This document shows positions 8,658 to 17,649 of a DNA stretch of 19,852 bases, in pieces (positions within the stretch are counted from its first letter, which is position 1; every line of letters starts with the position of its first letter). The notes below the pieces were generated by a model. The model did no database searches. It had not been told where the DNA came from and saw only the letters and a program-made list of their open reading frames with translations. Both the position numbers and the translations under genes were made by a program. Source of the stretch: Cudoniella acicularis. Lineage: Eukaryota > Ascomycota > Leotiomycetes > Helotiales > Helotiaceae. Location: contig JAAMPI010001102.1 of the NCBI GenBank assembly GCA_013054445.1, positions 1 through 19,852 of the forward strand. The letters run 5' to 3'.

Positions 8658-10764
8658 ATGTTAGACATGGAAAACTTTTGGTTTCAATTCAGCCAACCTC
8701 AGCCGCGACGCCATCGAGCGGTCTGGACCACCAACGTGGCTAGCAATGCCTTATACAAGAGTGACGCCCTGCATTTTGCTTCTCGTATACAGTTGAGTGT
8801 TCTCTCACTATTCATGTTTTCAGAGCTCGGCAAATCCAGCAATGAAGTCAATCAGACGAAAGCCGGTTGCCTCCAATACGTCATATCAGGTTGTTCCTCA
8901 CCTAGTCTTGCCAACAACGACAACGTCGACAAGGATGACCAAAAAATTATCCATGACACCGACAACACCGACACAGACTCTGCACCTTTGAAAATTGATG
9001 CGCCAGCTGAGGAGTTTGCGCAGCAACTATTTCCCCATCGAAAAACAGGCCTGTTGGATATTCTGGCAAGTACCAGTGTGTGACTCTTCCCCTTCTCACT
9101 CTCTCAACCGTTTTGATTGGCATCACATTCGTCACCAGCGTTCCAATATCGCAGTTTACTCCTATATCTCCAGACCTCTCACATGAAAACTCCTATCCCA
9201 TCACCACCGATGCCTTTTATCTGGAATACAACGCTACATGGCTTGTGCTCATTGCATCATTATCCAGTAGTGCCACCCTCTTCCAGGTCAGCTACCTCCT
9301 TAATCTCTGGTCCTACATATCTGCGGCAAGCCTGAAAAAGAGCTCCAGCCAAGATGGCAAACATCAACTGCCCAGCCTTGGTCAATTTGCCATCCATGCG
9401 GAATTAGTTCGCGGAACTGCGGGTGCTTTGACCACTTTCAGTTTCCTATTTCAGTTGCAATTTTTCTGGAAGCAAAAGAAATGGAAAAAGGATAGACGAA
9501 ATGAATTTAAAATCAAAGCTGATTAAAAATTCAAGTGCTCTCGTAACTCTATCAGATTTTTGGTTACATATTTCTACGGCGACCGTTATTCTTTCACAGA
9601 TTCAAGCCCCTCAAATCCCAATTCCGTTCGGACGAGAAATGCAAGAGGTGTATTAAAACTTTGATCCCAACAATGGGCAAGACCATCCCCCCAGCTTTTG
9701 CGATTTGGGAAGTCAACCAAATATTACTACTTGTACTATGGTTTCTCCTACAGAAGTGAGACTTCTTTTAGCAAATGCGTCAACCCTCGACTCTCTTAGA
9801 CTAGTTGACTGTGAAGGAGACGAGTATGTGCTTATGACAACCCCCCAACTTCCTGCCGATGTGGACTTCATGGCAACCACCTTTGGCACTACAGCATCCT
9901 GCCGTCCTGTAACCTAAGACTGCGGATTAGGCCCTCTTCATGGCCCAACAGGCCCATATATCAATGTCGCAGGACGCTTCTCCTGCGCCCCTACGATTCC
10001 TGGCTGGAGCGGAAACATGAACGACGCCGATTTCTCCACGTTTTCCTTCAACGACAGCCACGCATTATCAGTCGCCCAAAACGACTCTACCAATCCCGGC
10101 TATGTCGGTCTCCAATTTAGCGGCATACGCCGAATCCAATGAAACCGACCCGAACTTCGTTCTCTCTAACAACGGCTATGGCATGGGTACCCTCTTGTGG
10201 TGCAACTACACCTGGGCCAGCAACAGCATGTCAGTCCTCTCCACCAATCCCGCCAACCACTCCGTCTTCAAGCTCATGAATATGCCTTTCATCGACGGCT
10301 TTGCGGGGCAGGTCCTGCAGAATGGCCTCACGCTCGCCATGGCTGCTAACATATCTACCGATGTCGCAAACATGTTCTCGTTGATACTGGCGCAGACTGC
10401 GATTTCGTTTCTGGTTATTACTGTGCAGGATGCGCCGACGCATGTGCAACAGCAGAGGGTACCGGTTCAGGTGGCGAGAGTGCCGAAGGCGTCGCTTTTT
10501 GCGCTCGTGGTTGCGAATATACTGTTTGCGCTGCTGGGGGCGGGTGTTGCGGTGGCTGCATTGGTTGCGAAGGGGAACGGCGATGCATATGCTATCAAAC
10601 TCCGTACGAGTACGTTGGGACTTCTTGCGGAAGCATTTTTGGATGAGGAGAGGCAGTCTGGGAACGAGGAGCTTGATGCTGGTGATGTTGGTGGTGAAGA
10701 TTTGAGGCTGGGGGTATTTAGTGGTCCGGATGGTAGTTGGAGGCTGCGGGGTATACAAGTGTGA
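8658..10764 (+). pseudogene. Broken gene for a fungal multi-pass membrane protein
   Basis: The coding sense runs rightward but changes frame: 8658-9083, then 9080 to about 9526, then about 9520-10140, then about 10102-10764. The pieces together resemble a fungal family of unknown function. It has N-terminal membrane helices (TLPLLTLSTVLIGITFVTS; YNATWLVLIASL; GALTTFSFLFQLQFF; SALVTLSDFWLHISTATVIL), a large Cys-containing region with N-glycosylation motifs, and a last helix (ASLFALVVANILFALLGAGV) before an acidic cytoplasmic tail. In-frame TAA stops lie at 9654-9656 (after MQEVY) and 9915-9917 (between CRPVT and DCGLGPLHGP), with coding-like sequence continuing past both. Frame changes are needed near 9080, 9520 and 10100-10140. 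None of the gaps matches a normal intron. Both stops are TAA, as expected if CAA became TAA, the favoured RIP change. The N-terminal part (8658-9083) is the least certain member. Sequencing errors could explain some breaks but hardly all of them. Confidence 0.65.
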
Positions 10765-11526
10765 TGATTTTAGTTCCAGTCGGATGCTTTTTGAATTTGT
10801 AGTCATGTCCGAGTTGCACTCCTCCAAAACACTTGAAAAGTATTGAATGACCACTAAATACCTAAGAATTCAGAGAAGCCGAAAGGCTAGACAAGACCAG
10901 GTAAAAGTTCTCTCGCTTTCTTATAATAACTCACAGTAGCTGAGATGTTAAAAGTGTTTCAGACGATTTCGCGATACTAAGTGCTTAATAGCCGAGTTGA
11001 TTATCCATGTGAGGCAAGATTCGTACTCTTCTTCGTGCTAGTATTCTGTGAAGGGTGAATTATTTTAATGCCTTTTTATTTAATATCTGAACTCTCTCTC
11101 TCGTCGAGAACGAATCCTATCAACGGACCTAGCGATTCACACTACCTGAATATATCTTGTCTTACGAATATATCTATTCTTGTGAACAGCTTTATCTTAA
11201 TAAGATATCTTACCGGTTGATCGAATCTAATCTATTAAAGGCATAGGTAGTGCGTTAAGTAGCAGGCTATGAGCTCGCGAAAATACAGGGTCTTCTACGC
11301 TGTAATTTAGCGACCGCGTCCCTAGAACCCCGCCCTCCACTCCTTTACGCAACTACTAATCGAGATTACATGCTCTAAAGTATTGTATCTTCCTCGTATC
11401 TATTTTTATTTTTTTTTGGAAAAGTGATAAATGCAAACCTTAATTAACAGTACAAGGTGGTGGGTTGCATAGAAGTGCATTGTCGTGAAAATTGTACTGC
11501 GGAGTTGGGTTAGCCGCAGGCTGCGC
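10765..11526. other. AT-rich intergenic region, possibly decayed repeat
   Basis: No open frame of interest. Parts such as the CTCTCTCTCTCG run near 11092-11103 and TATATCT-rich stretches near 11150-11200 recall ends of old LTR elements, but I find no paired copy or target duplication, so I make no element call. Confidence 0.35.
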
Positions 11527-11692
11527 TATCCGTTCGGCTGCCATCAGGAACGCAGTGGGTCGTGATCAAATGTACCGCAAAAGTGCAGCGAATCAGAAGT
11601 CTTAGATCAAGAAATATACATTATGATTTGCTGAAAGCGCTCGCTTAAAGGAGCACAGCCCCACTGCGTTCCTGATGGCAGCCGAACGGATA
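11527..11692. mobile_element. Foldback/MITE-like element with 33-bp perfect inverted ends
   Basis: Positions 11527-11559 are the exact reverse complement of 11660-11692, leaving 100 bp between. The outermost dinucleotide on both sides is TA, so the unit can be read as a 162-bp element with 31-bp terminal inverted repeats inserted at a duplicated TA. That is the target preferred by the Tc1/mariner (including Fot1/pogo) group. The interior has no open frame of use, so a non-autonomous MITE is the simplest reading. Identity of the arms stops abruptly on both the inner and outer sides. A structural hairpin not made by a transposon is the alternative. Confidence 0.55.
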
Positions 11693-12155
11693 CGAGGTGC
11701 ACTAAAGTACGCTATAATTCAGTGCGATACGCTGTAGCATGGTTTGATGCCTGTCAACACGTAAGAATCACTTCAATGTTTCAGCAACTTTCTGAATTTC
11801 TAACAGAATTTTATTGGAAAAGCCAAATACCTCGAGTCACTCAATGCGAAAACCATTATATTTGTTAGGAGGTAGTTGGTTGTGATTTTCTATTTTTGAA
11901 GTGAATGAGTATAGTATTTTGTGTCGTTTGCCTAAAAATACGTGCATGAATTGCAAAGAGTTCCCCCTCACATTTAACAGATTGATATTTCTCCACTAAG
12001 GCTTTTGACCCGATTTCATTTCTCTGCAATAATTTTATAAAAGCGTCTCGGACCTCTGTCTGACTATTTGCTGTAGACTTACAAAGCCGCCTCCGAGGCC
12101 AATTCTAATTCCCAATGTCTCCTCACGCTTTGACAAACTCAATTAATCTTTGGAA
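11693..12155. other. Spacer and promoter region of the dienelactone hydrolase gene
   Basis: AT-rich to about 12030, with no gene seen. The last 120 bases hold a TATA box and a 5' leader for the gene starting at 12156. Confidence 0.45.
12036..12043 (+). promoter_or_regulatory. TATA box of the dienelactone hydrolase gene
   Basis: TATAAAAG lies 120 nt before the ATG at 12156. This supports the upstream start over the later ATG at 12321. Confidence 0.5.
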
Positions 12156-13096
12156 ATGTCAGAACTAGCAGAGTGCTGTTCTAGCCCCCTCCCTCCCTTT
12201 AGGTCAGACTACACTCCAAAGGGGACGCGTATAACTGTTGCCGGCCTTAATACATGTTCTTGCCTTTCCTGGTGCTTAACCCCCCTTACTGACAATCCCT
12301 AAGACATCACCGGATCACCTATGTCGTCCCGCACCATCCTCCTCATTTATGACATCTTCGGCCCAGGCCCACAAACCCTCCAAGGCGCTGACCGCCTCGC
12401 CGCATCTCTCTTTGCTACCATTCTTGCTCCGGACCTCCTACAGGGAAAGTACGCTCAAGGGCCATGGTTGAAAGGGGAACAAACAAAAAAAACTAAACTT
12501 CAACTGCAAACATTTCATACATTCAGCGAGCCGACGAGGATAGTGGCGACCGTAAAGGAAGTGATAAAGTCCTGCGATGAGGGAGAAGAAAAGATAAACA
12601 ATGGAAGGGAGTGGGCAGGTTTGGGACTATGCTGGGGAGGAAAGGTAAGTGCTATGTGCAGTGCATGATTGTGGAGAGAGTTAACGAGAGGATAGGTCAC
12701 TGCGTTGGTCTCCGCGGGAACAGATACCCCTTTCAAGGTCTCCGGGCAAGGATATCCTTCGTATGTCCCCAGCCATCTTACCGTTCTCCTTCATTTTAAG
12801 TCCCATCGTCCTACATTTCATTAACATCTCCATTAAAGCGACTCTCGCGCGAAGACGTAGAAGCTATTGCGATCCTACACATCATTCTCGCAGCACCGAC
12901 CGACAACAAGGACGGCGGCGTCGACGCGTATTCAGAGGTATCTAAGCTCAATGGGAGGAAGTGGGTAGTGGAAGCGTATGGAGGAATGTTTCATGGATGG
13001 ATGGGTGCAAAGGCGAAGCTAGGCGAGGAAGAGAATGCACGGGAGTTTGAGCGGGCGTATGAGCATATTGCAAAGTTTTTTGCGGACAGTTTCTAG
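12156..13096 (+). CDS. Dienelactone hydrolase family protein, four exons
   Basis: Model join(12156..12255,12304..12644,12696..12764,12839..13096), 255 residues, the usual length. The family opens lactones such as dienelactone in aromatic ring-cleavage routes, and many fungal members have unknown substrates. Exon 1 supplies the family's N-terminus: CCSS near residue 7, then SDYTPKGTRITVAGLNT. It joins YITGSPMSSRTILLIYDIFG across a 48-nt intron with a weak GTTCTT donor and a good CTGAC branch site. Later landmarks are GPGPQTLQGADRLA, the nucleophile Cys143 in GLCWGGK, a probable Asp192 or Asp195 in AAPTDNKDG, and His222 in MFHGWMGAKA. Intron 2 (12645-12695) is clean. Intron 3 is problematic: the good donor GTATGT at 12761 leaves exon 4 out of frame. 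Only the poor donor GTCCCC at 12765 keeps frame, giving GYPSY|RLSRED. Either that donor is used or one base has been lost, in which case the gene is damaged. Confidence 0.8.
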
Positions 13097-13957
13097 AGAA
13101 GAGTTGTAAGGCAGGGCTAAATTAAAATAGGAAGAGAAGAAAGTTACAAAGAAAGCTCACGAACTTTGAAGTAGTCGGTTTTCAATACTTCTAACGTATG
13201 ACCTTCATTTAACTTTGACACAATAACGTCCTATCCAACTACTAGAAACTGCCCCGCTTATTTTTATCAAAACACTTTAAAAGATAGAGACCAAAAATGG
13301 ATTTAATTTCAATCGATTTAAACTAATAGAAATAAAATGCATTAAATTCTGAAATTCACCTGCTTTATTAATTACCACTATTGCAGAATGTACGATGTTT
13401 TAAAGTGTTCTGATTAGCATAAGCGAGGTGACTCTCGAGAGCTGGACTATATAGTGTTATTTATAATGCATAGTGCTTATTATTCAGGTGCTACCCAGGG
13501 AAGGCAAATAAATGATAGCAAGAGCAGTAAGAAGTGATTGCATTGTTCTAAAAGAGTTAGTTTCGATCTGCTTCAGATAACTAAAATGGGTGTGAGAAGA
13601 CTGAATACTAGGAAAGGGGTGGCCCCAGACCTGAGGCCGGAGCCAAAGCTCGTTCGAGAGGGTAGAGTGTTCTGAAGGCCGAGATCCGAGATCCTAGCCC
13701 CTAGAACCCTTTAAGGAGAAATGGACGAGGAAGGGTGGGTCTCTCTCTGCAACGCTTATTCCTATCGCATCTCCTACAACTCCCCAAAACTTATCTATGG
13801 TTTCTTTTAAGAAAAAACATGCACATATTCAGGTGATCAGCGAGTGGAAGAAAGCTAATAAAATAGGCGATTAAATTATCTGAAGGGTCCCTCCTCTACT
13901 TCCAGTGCGGAAAAACAATACCTAAAATCAGTAGATCTCAGAAATCCTAAAATTCTA
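13097..13957. other. Intergenic region between two converging genes
   Basis: Converging 3' flanks of the dienelactone hydrolase and the decarboxylase-like gene. AT-rich to about 13560, with GC-richer patches at 13610-13730. No gene, RNA or clear repeat is recognised. Confidence 0.4.
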
Positions 13958-14950
13958 TCATCCTATTATCCTAACAGGTGCAAACAGCTCTTCGATTGAA
14001 ACCATCTTCGTAATCATATTCTGTTCATACAGAAATTGCACCAGCGTCTCCAGCGTTTTCTTGTTCGGGTCCACACCGTATGGCCAGCAATCGCCTCCAA
14101 ATACCTCTCTAATCTCGTCCACCTGCTCCGGAAGCCAGGGAAGCATATATCTGTCAGCGTTTGAGGATTCCATTCTCTTCCTCGCCAGCTCTTTGCTTTG
14201 ATGAAGTGCATTAAACAACGCTGACGCAACGAATTGATTCGCTTCGTAGTACTCTCTCCTAAACGCAACGAGGTGCATTATAGGAAATATACCAGTCCGC
14301 TTGTAATAGTCCATCTCGACTTCCTTGAAATCCTGGAACAAGCGGCGGATGTGTGGTGCTCGGGATTTGCCAAGACATTCTGGTAGTCGGGCACCAATGA
14401 CAGCATCAATCTCGCCAGCTTCGAGCAGGTCAGATAGAGACTTTGTCGGGTTGGTATTTTGCGTGATTTTTACTGGAGCAAGAGGAGGGAGGGAAGATGG
14501 CTTCCCATGCGAACCGGGCCCGTCCATCTTGCCTTCAATCCATTCTATAGTCGACAGATCAACGCCATATTCATGCTGCAACAGGCCTCGAATCCAAACT
14601 CCAGCTGTCATAGTGTACAACTGCACACCAATCCTCTTTCCGTTTAAATCTTGAGGTTCCTTGACTTTGTGGGTATTGATGCAGATGTATCGATGTCGGA
14701 ATGCTCTCGAAGGGAAAGCTGGAATAGCAACAAAGGATCTGTCGCCAGAGACATAGCGTGTAATGAACTCCGAGGCTGACAGTTCCGATGCGTCGAATTC
14801 ACGATTTGCAATCATACGGTCGAATATTTCGCGTGGCTGATGTTCGTAGATGAAATTTACACTCAGGCCTGCTGGCTGGACTTCACCCATGGCGAGGGGA
14901 ACCATGCGATCATAGAGAACTGAAGCAAAGTTGCAGGTGACGGGCGGCAT
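13958..14950 (-). CDS. 4,5-dihydroxyphthalate decarboxylase-like protein, intronless
   Basis: Single exon of 330 residues with no signal peptide, so probably cytosolic. It matches what I know of the bacterial family named 4,5-dihydroxyphthalate decarboxylase, which has a periplasmic-binding-protein (NMT1-like) fold. Landmarks are FDRMIANREFDASELSASEF (about 43-62), FVAIPAFPSRAFRHRYICIN (about 73-92), the block LNGKRIGVQLYTMTAGVW (about 103-120) followed by LLQHEYGVDL, a short insert rich in Gly, Ser and Pro, LLEAGEIDAVIGARLP, FPIMHLVAFRREYYE, GDCWPYGVDPNKKTLETLVQ and the C-terminal IEELFAP. In bacteria the reaction turns 4,5-dihydroxyphthalate into protocatechuate. Many homologues are untested, so the substrate here is open. 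The ATG at 14950 opens directly into the family's N-terminal strand. The gene is divergent from the broken Zn2Cys6 regulator 392 bp away. The absence of introns and the bacterial look suggest old horizontal transfer. Confidence 0.85.
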   Translation of the reverse strand: MPPVTCNFASVLYDRMVPLAMGEVQPAGLSVNFIYEHQPREIFDRMIANREFDASELSASEFITRYVSGDRSFVAIPAFPSRAFRHRYICINTHKVKEPQDLNGKRIGVQLYTMTAGVWIRGLLQHEYGVDLSTIEWIEGKMDGPGSHGKPSSLPPLAPVKITQNTNPTKSLSDLLEAGEIDAVIGARLPECLGKSRAPHIRRLFQDFKEVEMDYYKRTGIFPIMHLVAFRREYYEANQFVASALFNALHQSKELARKRMESSNADRYMLPWLPEQVDEIREVFGGDCWPYGVDPNKKTLETLVQFLYEQNMITKMVSIEELFAPVRIIG

Positions 14951-15342
14951 ATTGAGGAATAACTTTCAAGACAATGAAAATATGAATGCTAGCCAAGAGT
15001 AGTGAGATGTCATAGAGTGATCTTGCTTGTCGAGGAAGAGCTGTAAACAATCAACGGGATACATTGCGTCAATAAGTTCACGCCCTCTTCTCCTCCCTCA
15101 CATAATGGACTTATTTGCCGTATTTTCCATAACAATTGGCTCGTTTAATGTATGCCTGCAACTACCTAGAGCTCCGAGGGCATCACCGAGCAAGGTGTCC
15201 GCTATCTCCGAGCTTTTGTCGCATCCCCGAACGGTCCAAACCTCCATCATCCCATAATCCGAACGCCTTGATCGTGCCCGAGACTCGATCCTAATAATAT
15301 TATATCTTGTCCGCCCTCCAAAACTACAATATTATTGCCTAA
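14951..15342. promoter_or_regulatory. Divergent promoter region between decarboxylase-like gene and regulator
   Basis: A 392-bp gap separates the two start codons, which face away from each other. It should hold both promoters. Zn2Cys6 regulators often bind CGG-type sites in such gaps. CCGA/CGG triplets occur (for example near 15173-15215 and 15226-15235), but I cannot single out an operator. Confidence 0.4.
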
Positions 15343-17207
15343 ATGCTGTCCCCAAGCCCCCGAGCTCGTCTCTCTGAGACCGAGCGGCGAAAGTGCAAGG
15401 CACTGTCTTGCTTTGAGTGTCGACGCCGCAAATTGAGATGCGACCGCGAGTATCCCTCGTGCAGCCGATGTCGGAAAGCCAAACATGCAAATTCTTGCTC
15501 TTATGACGAGAGACCTAGCAAGTCAAGACCGAGTCCGACTGAATCAGGTGTTCCGAGATCGACTGGGCAGAGCACAACGTCTCTGCCTTCCTCGAGCCGG
15601 TCTTCGCAAATCCCAATAGCACAGTTGAGGCAGGCAATTCGACCGGAAAACATGCTATCAACTTTTGGATCGAATATCGCCGAGGTCAGCGAACACCGAC
15701 CTCACATCAAAGCCGGAAATGGGTCAACAGCGCCCGAGACGATCATATTCCGAGGCAAAATTTTCAAGACGCAGTACTACAGCAGTAGTAACCCTACAAG
15801 TATTATTGCTCATGTAAGTTGTATGGCCTTCTTCCCTGATCGGTACACTGAATGACTGTTAACTGTTTGGTTGTAGTTTCCCGAACTCCGAGTGTTCATG
15901 AAGGACACTATTATGCAACACACTTCACTTCCACGCATTTAGTGAGAATTGAAGGCATTACAAGTAATATGGAAAGGCACTGTCAGCAAGCTTTCAACGT
16001 GATCCGAGTCTGCTTTTTATCAGGAGATGAGGCGGCGATTATGGGCAACAACGGTGGAATTGGAGTTACAAGCCTCTATCGATAGGGGGATGCCCTCTGC
16101 TTTGGTAGGCATTCCCTCCAATTGTGCGACGATTTTGAACATCAACGATGAAGGCCTTACCGTTGAATGTGAGAGTCTACCAGTATCAAAGCCGTGGACA
16201 GAACTTACTGCATGCTCATTCCTTCATATATCGCGAGCTAGCTTTTCTCTACGGGCCTCCTTGAATTCTCTAGCGAACGATCCAAGCTCCCCCTTGTTGT
16301 ATGATGAAGCGTTGAACTACTAAGAAATGATCACAAAAGAACTTGAGAAGCTACCACGATGGACTCAATCTGGAGAAAGCAAAAATACTGGGGGAGGGCC
16401 CATAACGGTGAGAACACTTGATATTCAGCTTCGAATATTTTTGATCTTGCTACACGCACCGTTGGCACGACAGGCAGACCTCTGGTAACTTCCTGCTGCT
16501 ACTTCTCCGACAAGACTACCTCAGGGGAGCCTTGACTATTTATCACAACTTGTACATATCCATCAGCATCCAGGGTATGTGCACTTTCGAAACTGCTTTC
16601 CAGCTCTCTCATCCCTGCTAATAAATTAAACAGACAACCTGTTCTTCAATTCGAATAAGAATACATTCATTGAATATATCGAGAAAGCTCTCGCTATACT
16701 GGGGGACAGTATTATACGACTAGGCACAAGGCATACACAATATTGGTACATATCCGCCGCTTGTGCACTCCTTCGATCGACAATATTACCCCAGGAGCCA
16801 ACAGTGCAGAAGCAACAAGCAATAGAGAGGGTTGCGAGGCAATATTACCAAGTACTAGCGTCGCAAGGCGATTTTCTCAAAGCCAAGGAAATGATCCTCC
16901 CCTTGCATCTCAACAAGGTAAGAAAAACGAGTACAAATTTCAGAAAACTTACTAATTATAGTTTAGATGAATATAGTTGGAGACCCGCTACCGATTTCTA
17001 CAACTGTAGCGAGTGCGCCTGGACTGTCGTTTCCCAATACAAGCATGTCCCAAGTATGAACACTTTTACCGTCGTCTCTCATTAGTTGCTACTGTTTTGA
17101 CTGACATGTAAAAGCTCGCGTTCGAACAAGTAGATGTGCCTTTAGAGGAGTTTTATTTTGGTGATCTATCTGCATGGACATTTAACAATCTTTGGCCGAT
17201 TGAGTAA
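15343..17207 (+). pseudogene. Broken Zn2Cys6 fungal transcription factor gene
   Basis: The N-terminus is intact: a binuclear zinc cluster with Cys 23, 26, 33, 40, 43 and 52 (CFECRRRKLRC, then SCSRC), a Ser-rich linker, then ETIIFRGKIFKTQYYSSSNP. A normal 63-nt intron follows (15814-15876) and leads to FPELRVFMKDTIMQHTSLPRI. There the frame meets TAG and TGA (15940, 15943) and another TGA (16000). The next coding-like block is QEMRRRLWATTVELELQ, so most of the first half of the usual regulatory domain appears deleted. Further on come a TAA at 16321, LDIQLRIFLILLHAPLARQ, and a frame change near 16481 to SGNFLLLLLRQDY. Later introns look intact (16575-16633, 16918-16966, 17054-17114). They join DNLFFNSNKNTF, YWYISAACALL, EMILPLHLNK, APGLSFPNTSMSQ and the tail FGDLSAWTFNNLW, ending at TAA 17205. 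A short DNA-binding product could still be made from the first exons. The gene was probably a local regulator, divergent from the decarboxylase-like gene. Confidence 0.85.
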
Positions 17208-17649
17208 TCTAGACCAACAACTCTTTAGCATTCGAAAGCTTGCTTCATATTGAGGCCGGAAAATTCGGGTCTTGTCACGCAGTTATGACGATATGGCAGT
17301 GGCATCCACGTGAATCATATCATTTGCAGCACACTGATATGAGAAAGGGTGTTGAAATGTTGTAAAAATTAAATTAAATTGAGATTTTCCTTACGAGTGA
17401 CATGTGCAGAAATTTGTTGACATTGTCCACAAAAGTGTTGTTCGCCTCCATCGCCCTTAATATTAGGACATGCTGCGATGTTGAAAATTCATTTTTCTTC
17501 CTCATTTCTGGCATATTTTTTATTCAACCCAAAAATCAAGCACTTCTTGTCGCATTTTTCTCTGTAGCTAACAGTGAATGGCTCATTTGCTCGCTATATG
17601 TAATACACGAGGCGATATTCTTTTCATAGTTTCAACCCGAGAATACCTA
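17208..17649. other. Spacer between convergent regulator remnant and hydrolase
   Basis: AT-rich, with no recognisable gene. An open frame at 17402-17629 has no family features and lies in low-complexity sequence. Confidence 0.4.

Noticed and set aside
10231..10854. 207-codon minus-strand frame
   Set aside because: It is antisense to the membrane-protein remnant, with a basic low-complexity composition and no family match.
11041..11260. Possible LTR end with CT-rich and TATATCT tracts
   Set aside because: No partner copy, primer-binding site, polypurine tract or target duplication could be found in the window.
12763..12945. Arg-rich 60-codon frame in the dienelactone hydrolase region
   Set aside because: It runs through intron 3 and reads exon 4 in the wrong frame; the other frame carries the conserved His motif.
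15814..15855. Read-through end of the zinc-cluster frame as the true C-terminus
   Set aside because: GTAAGT at 15814 and TTGTAG at 15876 are good splice sites, and the next exon matches the family (FPELRVFMKDT).
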